Positions 10,853-51,097 of a stretch of DNA of 64,000 nucleotides are shown one piece after another. The notes beneath the pieces are model-generated. The model was not told the origin of the DNA and did not search any database. It saw only the letters and a list, made by a program, of their open reading frames with translations. Both the position numbers and the translations under genes were made by a program. Within the stretch, counting starts at the first letter, position 1; every line of letters begins with the position of its first letter. The stretch lies in the NCBI RefSeq assembly GCF_033115175.1, contig NC_084827.1, forward strand, positions 61,441,201 through 61,505,200, read 5' to 3'. The DNA is from Lepus europaeus (taxonomy: Eukaryota > Chordata > Mammalia > Lagomorpha > Leporidae).

Positions 10853-11095
10853 TTCTTTTTTTTTTTTTTTTTAAGACTTATTTATTTGAAAGGCAGAGTT
10901 AGAGAGGAAGGAAGAGACAGAGACAGGTCTTCCATCCACTCGTTCACTCCCCAGATGGCTGTAGTGGTTGGAGCTGTGCCGATCTGAAGCCAGGAGCCAG
11001 GAGTCTCCTCCAGGCCTGGGAAAGCAGTAGAAGATGGCCCAAGTCCTTGAGCCCCCACACCTGTGTTGGAGACCTGAAGAAGCTCCCTGCTCAGA
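10853..11095 (-). mobile_element. CSINE with an internal segment inverted
   Basis: 10853-11010 reads as a normal minus-strand CSINE. 11011-11095 then reads in the plus orientation (CCTGGGAAAGCAGTAGAAG ... GAGACCTGAAGAAGCTCC). The flipped segment is the one that should follow next in the minus orientation, so it is inverted in place; the head is missing. Confidence 0.75.
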
Positions 11096-11099
11096 GTGA

Positions 11100-11605
11100 G
11101 CTACACGCCCACCCTTCACCTTGTTGCTCTACACTGGCCTCCAGTGGACTGGCTGATGTCCACCCACAGTGGTGAGGGTGGGTACTTACTCATTCCACCA
11201 ATTCAAACACTAATCTGTCAAGATGGCACTGGTAGTGGCTAATTTGTTTGGATTCTCTTCTCCAGTGGGTTAATGACAGTTCAGTGAGACAGAAGTAGAC
11301 ATGGTACAGTGAGGCTTATTAAGGTTTATAAAAGTCTGTTCCTCTCCCAAAACAGGCAATCAGGAGACAGACCCTTTTTTCCTGGTTTGAGCTATTGTCC
11401 CTGAAGCCTAAGGGTGTTGACCACAATGCTAACTGAATCATAATGATTGTATTGAGCATGTGCTGTAGCCCACAAACCGGGTGGTCTCAGGGTCTAACTT
11501 TCTGCCTGACACACCCAGGAGTGGTTCACTAGCTATCTGGGCATCCCTTAGCCTGGTCAAGTTGATGCACAAAAAGGACCATCATGTTTCCCAAACATGA
11601 GGATT
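11100..11605 (-). mobile_element. Probable ancient LTR remnant, with unassigned sequence
   Basis: The right end (about 11490-11605: ATCTGGGCATCCCTTAGCC then TCAAGTTGATGCACAAAAAG) resembles the antisense 5' end of the same mammalian LTR family seen at 47092. The middle part is not recognised. Confidence 0.4.
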
Positions 11606-11775
11606 CTGACATGCTTTTATGGACTCTAATTTCACTGTGATCATGGAATACAGGCTGTATGGCTTCAATCCTTTAAAACCTACTTGTTCCTGTTGCATGG
11701 GCTGCTGTACTGATTCAATCTTGGTAAATGATCTTTGTGTACTTGAATTCTTATTATTCCATTGTTACCAAGGGG
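11606..11775 (-). mobile_element. L1 ORF2 fragment
   Basis: Antisense L1 signature, including CTTTGTGTACTTGAATTC-like text. Confidence 0.6.
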
Positions 11776-12122
11776 AGTTTTTTTTTGTTTGTTTTTTTAC
11801 AGGCAGAGTGGACAGTGAGAGAGAGACAGAGAGAAAGGTTTTCCTTTTGCCGTTGGTTCACCCTCCAATGGCCGCCGCGGTAGGCGCACTGCAGCTGGCG
11901 CACTGCGCTGATCCGATGGCAGGAGCCAGGTACTTCTCCTGGTCTCCCATGGGGTGCAGGGCCCAAGCACTTGGGCCATCCTCCACTGCACTCCCTGGCC
12001 ACAACAGAGAGCTGGCCTGGAAGAAGGGCAACCGGGACAGGATCAGTGCCCCGACTGGGACTAGAACCCGGTGTGCCGGCGCCGCAAGGCGGAGGATTAG
12101 CCTAGTGAGCCGCGGCGCCGGC
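11776..12122 (-). mobile_element. CSINE, young GC-rich subfamily
   Basis: Complete, ending CGCGGCGCCGGCC. Target GAGTTTTT appears on both sides. Confidence 0.92.
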
Positions 12123-12123
12123 C

Positions 12124-12448
12124 GAGTTTTTTTTTTTTAAAGATTTTACTTATTTGAAAGACAGAGTTACAGAGAGAGAGGTAGAGACAGAGAGAGAGGT
12201 CCTCCATCCGCTGGCTCATTCCCCAGATGGCTGCAACGGCCGGAGCTGCGCCGATCTGAAGCCAGGAGCTTCCTCCGGGTCTCCCACGTGGGTGCAGGGG
12301 CCCAAGGACCTGGGCCATCCTCCACTGCTATCCCAGGCCATAGCAGAGAGCTGGATGGGAAGAGGAGCAGCCAGGACTTGAACCAGCGCCGATATGGGAT
12401 GCCGGCGCATCAGGCCAGGGCTTTAACCCGCTGTACCACAGCGCCGCC
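12124..12448 (-). mobile_element. CSINE
   Basis: Abuts the previous copy directly and ends in a run of about 13 C. Confidence 0.9.
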
Positions 12449-12459
12449 CCCCCCCCCCC

Positions 12460-12766
12460 TTTTTTTTGTTTATTTATTTGAAAGTCACAAAGAGAGAGAG
12501 GGAGAGAGATCTTTCATCTGCTGGTTCACACCCCAGATGGCCACAGGGCTGGACCTAGCTGAAGCCAGGAACCTGGAGCTTCATCTGGGTCTCCCATGTG
12601 GGTGCAGGGACTCAAGCACTTGGGCCATCTTCTGCTGCTTTCCCAGGCACATTAGCAGGGAGTTAGTTCAGGAAGTAGAGCAGCTAGGACTCAAACCAGT
12701 GACAATATGGGATGCTGGCACTGCAGGTGGCAGCTTAACCCATTGTGCCACAATGATGGCTCCAGC
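12460..12766 (-). mobile_element. CSINE, older
   Basis: Third minus-strand copy in a row, head ending GCCACAATGATGGC. Confidence 0.85.
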
Positions 12767-12793
12767 ACCAAGCCCTTTTTAAGTGTAAAGGAG

Positions 12794-13180
12794 AGATGGG
12801 CATTTGGCCTAGCAATTAGGCCACCTGCAGCCCATACTGGAACCCAGATTCAGTTCCCAGCTCTGGTTCCCTACGCTAACATACTGTCAGTGCAGACCTG
12901 GGAGGCAGCAGTGATGGCTCAAGTGATTGGGTTCCTATCACCTACATGGGAGACCTGGCTGTTGCCTCAGGCTCCCAGCTTCAGCCAGCTCAGCCAGGAC
13001 CACCACGGTTGAGACCCTGGGTTCGATGTCCAGCTCCTGACTCTACCTTCCTTTTAATGAACTCTTGGGGACGGCAGTGATGACTCAAGTACATGGGTTC
13101 CTGCCACCCACCAGGGAGACATGGATTGAGTTCCGGCTTTGGTCCTCAGCTCTGTCCAAGGCCACTGTGTACATTGGAGA
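12794..13180 (+). mobile_element. Old CSINE, with a second partial copy
   Basis: 12794-13020 is a diverged copy. 13068-13180 repeats its middle (GGCAGTGATGACTCAAGTAC ... GGGAGACATGGATTGAGTTC), so a second fragment or local duplication. Confidence 0.65.
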
Positions 13181-13714
13181 GGGAAGGAATGGAAGAGAAG
13201 GAAGGAGGGAGGGAGGAAGAGACAAAAGACAGGGAGGGAGGGAGAATAAAAGGGGGAACGTACAGGAAACTGCTACTAGAAAAGGAATCCAGTTGCCCAC
13301 TGGCATCTATGCTGTTTGAGGGGAGGAATGAGATGGGTCCCTGCAAGAAGCAGCCCCTGCAGGAGCCATGTGCACAATGGCTTCCCAAGAGAGGATGCCT
13401 GGCAGCGACTGGAGAGCCTACACATCCTGGGTGTTGACCTCAGACCAGGCCATGAGGGAAATTGAAGGCCTAGTCCAAACCCAGAAGAGCTACCCCAGGG
13501 ACGGAGACCACAGCTAAATGCCTGGGCTCTTCCCTCTACTAGATGCCCTCTCCAGGTTCCTTGGGGCTTGTCCCAGCAGTGTTCGGGCTGTGTCTCTCCA
13601 GCAGCGCCCAGGGGACGGGCTCCACCTTACTCCCCTGTACCCTGTGGGACGGTGGTCATATGAACACAACCCACAGCAGAGCCATGGCGTAAAAAGGCCT
13701 CACAGCCAAGAGTG
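13181..13714. other. Unassigned sequence with purine-rich run
   Basis: Begins with GGAAGG-type purine repeats (13181-13250), then unique-looking sequence up to the ERCC3 3' end. No gene recognised. Confidence 0.5.
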
Positions 13715-13991
13715 GCAAAATGTTCCGTTTATGCTTTAGGAGAACAGGAAGATAAATACACCTTACATATTACAAATTTGTATATACAGGAAAGACCCAT
13801 GCCCCCATTTGTCTAAACAGTCTGCTTAGTTTTTAAGCCCTGATGAGCACATGGGCAGAACACACAGCAGGTGGCAGACCCGGGTTGGCTCAGCTGGGCT
13901 CACTGCACGACAGCACGTGGATATGGGCTCAAGATCCCTGTCCAGTGCGGGAGCCAGGGGTCGGGGTTCAGCCAGCTAGGCTGCGAGGGCA
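13715..13991 (-). other. ERCC3: ERCC3 3'UTR (inferred end)
   Basis: Sequence after the stop to a probable cleavage site just past a CATAAA hexamer on the minus strand (13728-13733). No canonical AATAAA lies between the stop and this point. The length of about 280 nt fits a short 3'UTR. The end is an inference. Confidence 0.5.
13728..13733 (-). terminator. ERCC3: Candidate ERCC3 poly(A) signal, variant CATAAA
   Basis: The minus strand reads AGCATAAACGG, a one-base variant of AATAAA about 260 nt after the stop codon. It is the only hexamer-like match I see in this stretch. Confidence 0.4.
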
Positions 13992-44751
<30,760 letters not shown>

Positions 44752-44799
44752 GGCAGCGACTGCCACACACACTGGGGTACAGAAAGCTGCCCGCGCACG

Positions 44800-44905
44800 G
44801 CGTCGTCTGCTCTCGGAGGAACTTCCGGCTCATACCGGAAGCTCTTCTGACGTCTGGATGGGAAGTCCCGCCTCTGGGGACCAAGTAGGCGGGGAGGGCG
44901 GAGCG
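44800..44905 (-). promoter_or_regulatory. ERCC3: ERCC3 core promoter with ETS pair, CRE-like site and GC boxes
   Basis: Upstream of the ATG the sequence carries an inverted pair of ETS-type cores, CTTCCGG (44822-44828) and CCGGAAG (44835-44841), with a six-base spacer; a TGACGTC ATF/CREB-like site (44848-44854); and GC boxes near 44888-44901. No TATA box is seen. The ETS pair lies 71-92 bases from the start codon, where the transcription start would be expected. Motif calls are by eye. Confidence 0.55.
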
Positions 44906-44972
44906 AACGCCGCGGCCGAGAGCTTTCATGGTGCTGGTGTTAGTCAAAGCCCGGACGTTTTTTGTTGTTGTT

Positions 44973-45236
44973 GTTGTTTAAAAACAAGATTTATTTATTT
45001 GAAAGAGTTTCACAGAGAGAGAAGGAGAGGCAGAGAGAGAGTCAGAGTCTTCCACGGCCGGAGCTGCCCGGATCCAAAGCCAGGAGCCAGGAGCTTTTTC
45101 CAGGTCTCCCATGCGGGTGCGGGGGCCCAAGGACTTGGGCCATCTTCTACTGCTTTCCCAGGCCACAGCAGAGAGCTGGACTGGAAGTGGAGCAGCCGGG
45201 ACTCGAACTGGCCTCCATATGGGATGCCAGCACTTA
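44973..45236 (-). mobile_element. CSINE just upstream of the ERCC3 promoter
   Basis: Lies about 130 bp upstream of the ETS pair and probably marks the outer limit of the promoter; the head is truncated. Confidence 0.88.
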
Positions 45237-46089
45237 AGACATTGGCTCCCCGGGTGTCTTCTCTCCGGTGCTTTCTACTATTCCTTCAGTGAAGTTTTTT
45301 CTGAGTGCCTGTGTGATCGCGCAGTCACTGCTGTAAGCCGCTCGGTAGAACAGACAGCGAACACAAGGCCTCGACCTTCTGGAACATAAATTCTGACAAA
45401 GCAGTGTAGGCCACCAATAAATACAGTGTTGAAATAAAAAGGAGCCCAGAGGATGCCGGGATACCTCTCTGAAGTGGTGTAAGACCATAGGCTGAGCGCG
45501 GGCATCGCACCATGTAGAGGCGCAGTGTGGCTGGGAGACCTGGGAGAGAGCAGGTGCCCCGCGTCCAGAGCGTGGCCCTCCCGGGGGTGTCGACAGGAAA
45601 CGGAAACTGGGGTAACTCAGATTAGAAAAGCCGGTGCAGAGTGCCTCGCCCCATCCCCGCCCTTACGGAATCAGAGAGGACGAGGTGGGGCTCAGTTATC
45701 GGGTCCTTCCGATGTTCAAGTTCCAGAAGCACTTACGTAGACCATGGTAGGGAATAGTTTTGAGATGGGAAACCACTGGGAGGTTTTGCGCAGAAGAAAT
45801 GAATCTGATTTGCTATTCAGTGATCATTCTTCACCGGCTGCTGTGCTCAGAGTAGCCTTTACATGGTAGTTGAGTGCAGGAACAGCTGGTTCTACCAGGG
45901 TGGCAGGGTACGGGTGACACAAGGTGGCGCCATTCTGGATGTATTTTGGAGGTAGAGCAAATGAGATTTGCTTACTGACTTACTAGGGCAAGTGAGAGAG
46001 GGGTAAAGGCTAACTCCACGATTTTTAGGCAAAGAAACTGTAACAATGAAGAAAACCGAATATGAGTGCAGGCATTCATGCACAGACTG
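45237..46089. other. Unassigned intergenic sequence upstream of ERCC3
   Basis: About 850 bp, moderately GC-rich. 45930-46020 resembles an old interspersed repeat; otherwise nothing recognised. Confidence 0.5.
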
Positions 46090-46311
46090 CATAAACAACT
46101 TACTTTCTCACAGTTCTGGAGGCTGGAGAGTCCAAGTAGGATATTGTCCAACCTGGTGAGGGCCCACTTGCGGCTGTCAGCTGCCTTCTTGCTGTGTCCC
46201 CACGTGGCACAGAGAGGGAACTATGGTGTCTCTTCCTACAAGGACACCACCCTAGTGACCTCTTCGAACCTTTGTCACTTCCTAATACCTGTCTTCAAAT
46301 ACAGCCACATT
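46090..46311 (-). mobile_element. MLT1-type LTR fragment
   Basis: CACAGTTCTGGAGGCTGGAG and CCTTCTTGCTGTGTCC in antisense order; cut at its end by a CSINE. Confidence 0.7.
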
Positions 46312-46589
46312 GGGAACGGGTCTTGTGGCACAGTGGGTTAAGCCAACACTTGGCATGCCCACAGCCCATATTGGGGTTCCTGAGGTAGAGTCCCCCCTCT
46401 GCTTCCAACTAATGTGCACCCGAGGAGGCAACAGTCAGTGGCTCAAGTACATTGGTCCCTGCCATCCATGTGGAACACCTGCATGGACTTCCTGGCTCCT
46501 GGCTTCAGTCTGGCCCAGCCACAGCAGTTGTGGGCATTTGGGGAGTGAACCAGCAGTTGGAAGAACAATCTCTTTCAAAATAATAATTA
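46312..46589 (+). mobile_element. CSINE, older
   Basis: Head GGTCTTGTGGCACAGTGGG; sits at the break of the MLT1 fragment. Confidence 0.78.
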
Positions 46590-46900
46590 ATATTCCATTG
46601 TATGGCAATATCATACTTTACTTAGCCAAATCCTAATTGCGAGGACATTGGATAGTTCCAGTCCATTCAGTTTTAAATAGCTCTATTATGAATATCATGA
46701 GTTATAAATCGTTAACTGCATCCTGGGTTGTTTTAAGGCAAATTCTGAGAAGTGGAAACACGGGGTTAAGCACAAGGCTTTTTAAGTTCTTGCTACCAAA
46801 CCTGATTAACTTGAGTGGAGGAGGTGATGAGGAAGAATGGCTGATAATAACATTTTTACAATTAAGCAAAGATTTTGGACAAAGCAAAAACATCTACAAA
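46590..46900 (-). mobile_element. L1 3'UTR-type fragment
   Basis: ATTCCATTGTATGGCAATAT and ATTCTGAGAAGTGGAAACAC in the order of an antisense L1 3' end. Confidence 0.6.
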
Positions 46901-47216
46901 TCCTAAGTTTAAAAATTACAATAAATAATAAACAAAAAAATAAACAAATATAATCACTCCACCACAATATGTACTTCCAGTATTTTTTCTAAATATTCTT
47001 TAAAAAATGCGATCATGCTACACATCTTATGTAATTGGTTTTCTTTCAGTCAGTAACATATGTGAGAGTACTACAATTTATTTAATCCCAGTGATGGTTA
47101 ATGTTATGTTTCAACTAAACTAGGCTATGAATGGTGCCTTTGTTGGATCAAACACTAGTCTACATGTTGCTGTGAAGGTAGTTTTTAGATGTGATCAACA
47201 TTTACAATCACTTATC

Positions 47217-47478
47217 TTTTATTATTTATTTATTTGAAAGGTAGAGTGATAGAGAAAGATCTCTTCCATCAGCTGGTTCACTCCTCCAAATGGCTGCAAT
47301 GGGTGGGGCTTGGCCAAAGACAGGAGCTCCATCCAGGTTTTCTACACAGGCATGGGCAGTAGGGGACCAAGGCCAAAGCACATTAGCAGGGAGCTGACTC
47401 AGAAGCAGAGCAGCCTAGACTGAAACTGGCTGGGGTCACAGGTGGTGGTTTAACCTTCTGTGCCACAATGTTTGCCCC
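47217..47478 (-). mobile_element. CSINE, older
   Basis: Ends GTGCCACAATGTTTGCCCC. Confidence 0.82.
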
Positions 47479-47486
47479 AATCAGTT

Positions 47487-47792
47487 GGCTTTTTTTTTTT
47501 ATTTGTATCTATTTAATTGAAAGGTAGAGTTACACACAGTGAGAGGGAGAGACAGAAAGGTCTTCCATCTACTGGTTCACTCCCCAAATGGCCGCAATAG
47601 CTGGAGCTGGGCTGATCCAAAGCCAGGAGCCAGGAGCTTCTCCAGGTGTCCCACATGGGTGCAGGGGCCCAAGCACTTGGGCCATCTTCTACTGCTTTCC
47701 CAGGCCATAGCAGAGAGCTGGACTGAAAGAGGAGCTGCCTAGATCAGAACTGGCGCTCATATGGGATGCCAGTGCCACAGCGCCGACCCCCA
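47487..47792 (-). mobile_element. CSINE
   Basis: Flanked by ATCAGTTGGCTTTT and ATCAGGTGGCTTTT. Confidence 0.9.
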
Positions 47793-48236
47793 TCAGGTGG
47801 CTTTTAAATAAAGATTACCCTCAATAATGTGTGCAGGCTTCATCCAAACACGGCAGACTGGTTTCCCAGGGAACAATGCAGAATGCTCCAGACTGTAACA
47901 ACATAGAAGTTGTTTTCTACAACTTTCGACGTAGAAATTTAATTTCTAGCCTTTGAACTCAAGATTCCAACATCAGTTCTTATTTGAATTGTCGGCTTCC
48001 ATACTATGTGAGCCAGTTTCTTTAAATAAATCTCTCCCTAACACTATCAGTGGGAGAAACACCACCTTTTGGTCCTGATTCTCTGGAGACTCAATAATTT
48101 TGGTACAGGGAAGTAGGGTGCTGCTGTTAGAAATAGCCGAAGGTATGGCCGTAGTTTGAAATTGTGAGATGTATGAAGGAAAAAGCCTTGGTTGCCATAG
48201 AGATTAATAGAAATTTAGACATTGAAGTTGATTCCA

Positions 48237-48541
48237 GGGGCTGGCGCTGTGGCGTGGCGGGTAAAGCCACCACCTGCAGTGCCAGCACCACATATGGGTA
48301 CCGGTTTGAGTTCTGGCTGCTCTGCTTCTGATCCAGCTCTCTGCTATGGCCTGGGAAAGCAGTAGAGGATGGCCCAAGTCCTTGGGTCCCTGGACCCTTG
48401 TGAGAGACTCTTGGCTCCTAACTTCGGATTGGTGCAGCCTGGGCAGTTGTGGCCATCTGGGGAGTGAACCAGCAAACGGAAGACCTCTATCTCTCTCTCT
48501 GCCTCTCTGTAACTCTGCCTTTCAAATAAATAATAAAAAAT
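48237..48541 (+). mobile_element. CSINE
   Basis: Preceded by AAGTTGATTCCAG; the matching copy lies beyond the next SINE, at about 48904. Confidence 0.9.
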
Positions 48542-48608
48542 AAGTATAAAATAAATGCAATGCTGCTTCTCTGTAGTTAAACAAAACAAAACAAAAAAAC
48601 ACAACAAT

Positions 48609-48903
48609 TGGGGCTGGCGCTGTGGCGTAGTGGGTTAAAGCTCTGGTTTAAAGTGCTGGCATCTCATATGAGTGCCAGTTTGAGCCCTGGCTGCTCCACT
48701 TCCGATCCAGCTCTCTGCTATGGCCTGGGAAAGCAGCAGAAGATGGCCCAAGTCCTTGGGCCCCTGCACCCATGTGAGAGACCTGGAAGAAGTTCCTGGC
48801 TCTTGACTTCGGATCGGCTCAGCTATAGCCGTTGCGGCCATCTGGAGAGTGAACCAGCGAATGGAAGACATCTCTCTCTCTAACTTTCAAATAAATAAAA
48901 AAA
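48609..48903 (+). mobile_element. CSINE in the tail region of the previous copy
   Basis: Followed by AAGTTGATTTCAG, the partner of the duplication left of 48237, so it probably landed in the first copy's extended tail. Confidence 0.88.
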
Positions 48904-48917
48904 AGTTGATTTCAGTG

Positions 48918-49412
48918 AGAGCTCAGATGAAAATGAGAAACGTTAGTGAAAGCCAGATGAAAGGCAATCCTTGTTATGAAGCAGTAGAGACCTTTCCCAA
49001 ACTGTTCTGCTGGGTAGGAGAGAGAACTTTTAAGCCACGAACTTGGATACTTCTTGAATCTCTATGCACAGCTTCAAAGTGTAGCTTGGTTTCTTACTGC
49101 TTAATAAGTAAAATGTGAGAAGGAAGATTGTTCAGCAAAAAAGAACCCAAACTTGCAAGACTTGGACAGTTCTTAGCCTATCAATTTTGTAAAACATGAG
49201 CAAGCGTGCCCTGGAGAAAACACAAGAATATGACTGGACAACCATCTGTAGGAGATAAGGTGTGTGGACTGCCTATCCAATCAACCTTCTCAAGTAGAAG
49301 GTTGCACTCCAGGGGAGAAGATTGGAGGCAATGAAGGCAGGCTGTTGACTTCTAGGAGTCTATAGCCAGGAAAGACACAGAGCATTTTGGCTGTGAGCAC
49401 ATTTTTATCCTT
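48918..49412. other. Unassigned intergenic sequence
   Basis: About 500 bp, no gene or repeat recognised. Confidence 0.5.
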
Positions 49413-49429
49413 AAAGAAAAGGGAAAACT

Positions 49430-49769
49430 GCCGGCGCCGCGGCTCAATAGGCTAATCCTCCGCCTGTGGCGCCGGCACCCCAGGTTCTAGTCCTGGTCGG
49501 GGTGCCGGATTCTGTCCCAGTTGCTCCTCTTCCAGGCCAACTCTTTGCTGTGGCTCAGGAGTGCAGTGGAGGATGGCCCAAGTCCTTGGGCCCTGCACCC
49601 GCATGGGAGACCAGGAGAAGCACCTGGCTCCTGGCTTCGGATCAGTGCGATGCGCCGGCCATAGCGGCCATTGGGGGTTGAACCAATGGAAAAAGGAAGA
49701 CCTTTCTCTGTCTCTCTCTTTCACTGTCCACTCTGCCTGTTAAAAAAAAGAGAGAGAGAGAGAGAGAGA
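49430..49769 (+). mobile_element. CSINE, young
   Basis: Duplication AAAGAAAAGGGAAAAC on both sides; the tail has become (AG)n. Confidence 0.93.
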
Positions 49770-49786
49770 AAGAAAAGGGAAAACAG

Positions 49787-50171
49787 ACCTGAAAGCAACG
49801 TGGAGGCCAGCAGGGCTGTTTGTGCCACCAGAGGCCTAAAGGGGACAGACTCAGGGTATGGATGTACTGTTCTGAGGGGTGGACCTCAGTGAATCCCTAG
49901 GACAAGAACACTGAGCTGGAGAGGACTACTCTGGAGTCTTAAAGCCTAATGTAATTTGCTCTGCTGGATTTCAGATTCGCTTGGGACCATGGCTTTTCCT
50001 TCCCATTTCTCCCTTCTGGGAGTCTATTCTCTGCCTTTCCTGCCACTGTAATTTGGAAGCAGGTAACTTCCCATTGTTGCACAGATGAGAAGAAATTCTG
50101 TTCCAACACAGTCACCCTTGACTGATCATTTCAATGATGAGATTTAAGCTGATGATTTTAAATTTTAATAT
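49787..50171. other. Unassigned intergenic sequence
   Basis: About 380 bp, nothing recognised. Confidence 0.5.
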
Positions 50172-50305
50172 CCAAGAGGCAGGAGTTAATGAACTGGTTC
50201 ACGCCCCAAATGCCCACAATGGTCAGGGCTGGGCCTAGGGACAAAACCAGAAGCTGGGAATTCAATCCAGATTCTGAGGCCTAACATACATTAAGCTGCC
50301 CTCTA
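50172..50305 (-). mobile_element. Old CSINE fragment
   Basis: GAACTGGTTCACGCCCCAAA and CCCACAATGGTCAGGGCTG keep the antisense CSINE order in a decayed form. Confidence 0.55.
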
Positions 50306-50464
50306 TATAAAGTTAGCTCTGATACCACATGAGAGATCATTCCTTATACTCAATAGGTATGACAGATCTTGTGTTTGCTTTTAATCGCTGCTAAATTCTG
50401 ATCTGATAATTAAGATATCCAGGCAAAGCTATAACAGAACAAGTTGGGGAGGACTTTGTAGATT

Positions 50465-50936
50465 CAGGGGTGGGGAACATCAGGCTTGCAGGTTGTATAT
50501 GGCCCTGCAATATCATTTAATCTAGCCCTGCCAACGCAACCACAGGAATGACTCCAATGAATCTGGTCTGGTACTGTGGTGTGATAGATAAAGCCGCTGC
50601 CTGCGACACTAGCAAACCTTATGGGTGCCAGTTTGAGTCCCCGCTGCTCCACTTCCAATCCAGTTCCCTCCTAATGGCCTGGGAAAGCAGCAGATGGTCT
50701 GAGTTCTTGGGCCTCTGCACCCACATGGAAGACCGGCAGAAGCTCCAGGCTCCTGACTTGGGGAGTGAGCCAGCAGATGGAAGATCTTCTTCTCTGTTAA
50801 CTCTACCTTTCAAATAAATAAATAAATCTTTAAAATAAGTCAGTCAAAGCAGGCTATGTTGGTATCTTATATTGACTGAGAAGGGTGTTATAAATATCCA
50901 AATGGCCTTTGGCAGAACAAACATGCCCCACCCCTG
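50465..50936. mobile_element. hAT-like nonautonomous DNA transposon, split by a CSINE
   Basis: Ends are perfect 11-bp inverted repeats, CAGGGGTGGGG (50465-50475) and CCCCACCCCTG (50926-50936). Without the SINE it is about 195 bp. The CAGGGGTGGGG-type end is typical of hAT/Charlie elements. No clear 8-bp target duplication survives. Confidence 0.7.
50560..50835 (+). mobile_element. CSINE inside the hAT-like element
   Basis: Head TCTGGTACTGTGGTGTGAT, tail AAATAAATAAATAAATCTTT. Confidence 0.87.
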
Positions 50937-51091
50937 AATAGTGGAGACTCAGTCCAACTCAGCATTTCTAGGTTAGTCTCTTGGAACATGATGAACTCAA
51001 TCAAGGCGGACAATTGCCAAGGGGAAAACTTCGAACAAATAGTCCAAGAACAGATCTGGACAAACCAATCACAGTGGAAATAAATATCAGT

Positions 51092-51097
51092 TTTATT
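51092..51097 (-). terminator. MAP3K2: Candidate distal MAP3K2 poly(A) signal AATAAA
   Basis: The minus strand reads GTTAATAAAACTG just before SINE- and hAT-containing intergenic DNA resumes. Cleavage would fall near 51065-51080. Chosen because it is the last canonical hexamer before the repeat landscape changes. Confidence 0.5.

Larger units (their letters stand above)
47092..48106 (+). mobile_element. Ancient LTR-type element split by two SINEs
   Basis: Begins GTGATGGTTAATGTTATG and ends near GATTCTCTGGAGACTCAATA, with GTGAGCCAGTTTCTTTAAAT before the end. The pieces are collinear (47092-47216, 47793-48106). Family recognised by pattern, not named with certainty. Confidence 0.55.

Noticed and set aside
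11619-12140. 173-aa open frame
   Set aside because: It runs through an L1 fragment and a minus-strand CSINE; the protein-like text is repeat translation.
12446-12459. C homopolymer as a regulatory tract
   Set aside because: It sits at the junction of two SINEs and is simply a degenerate SINE end.
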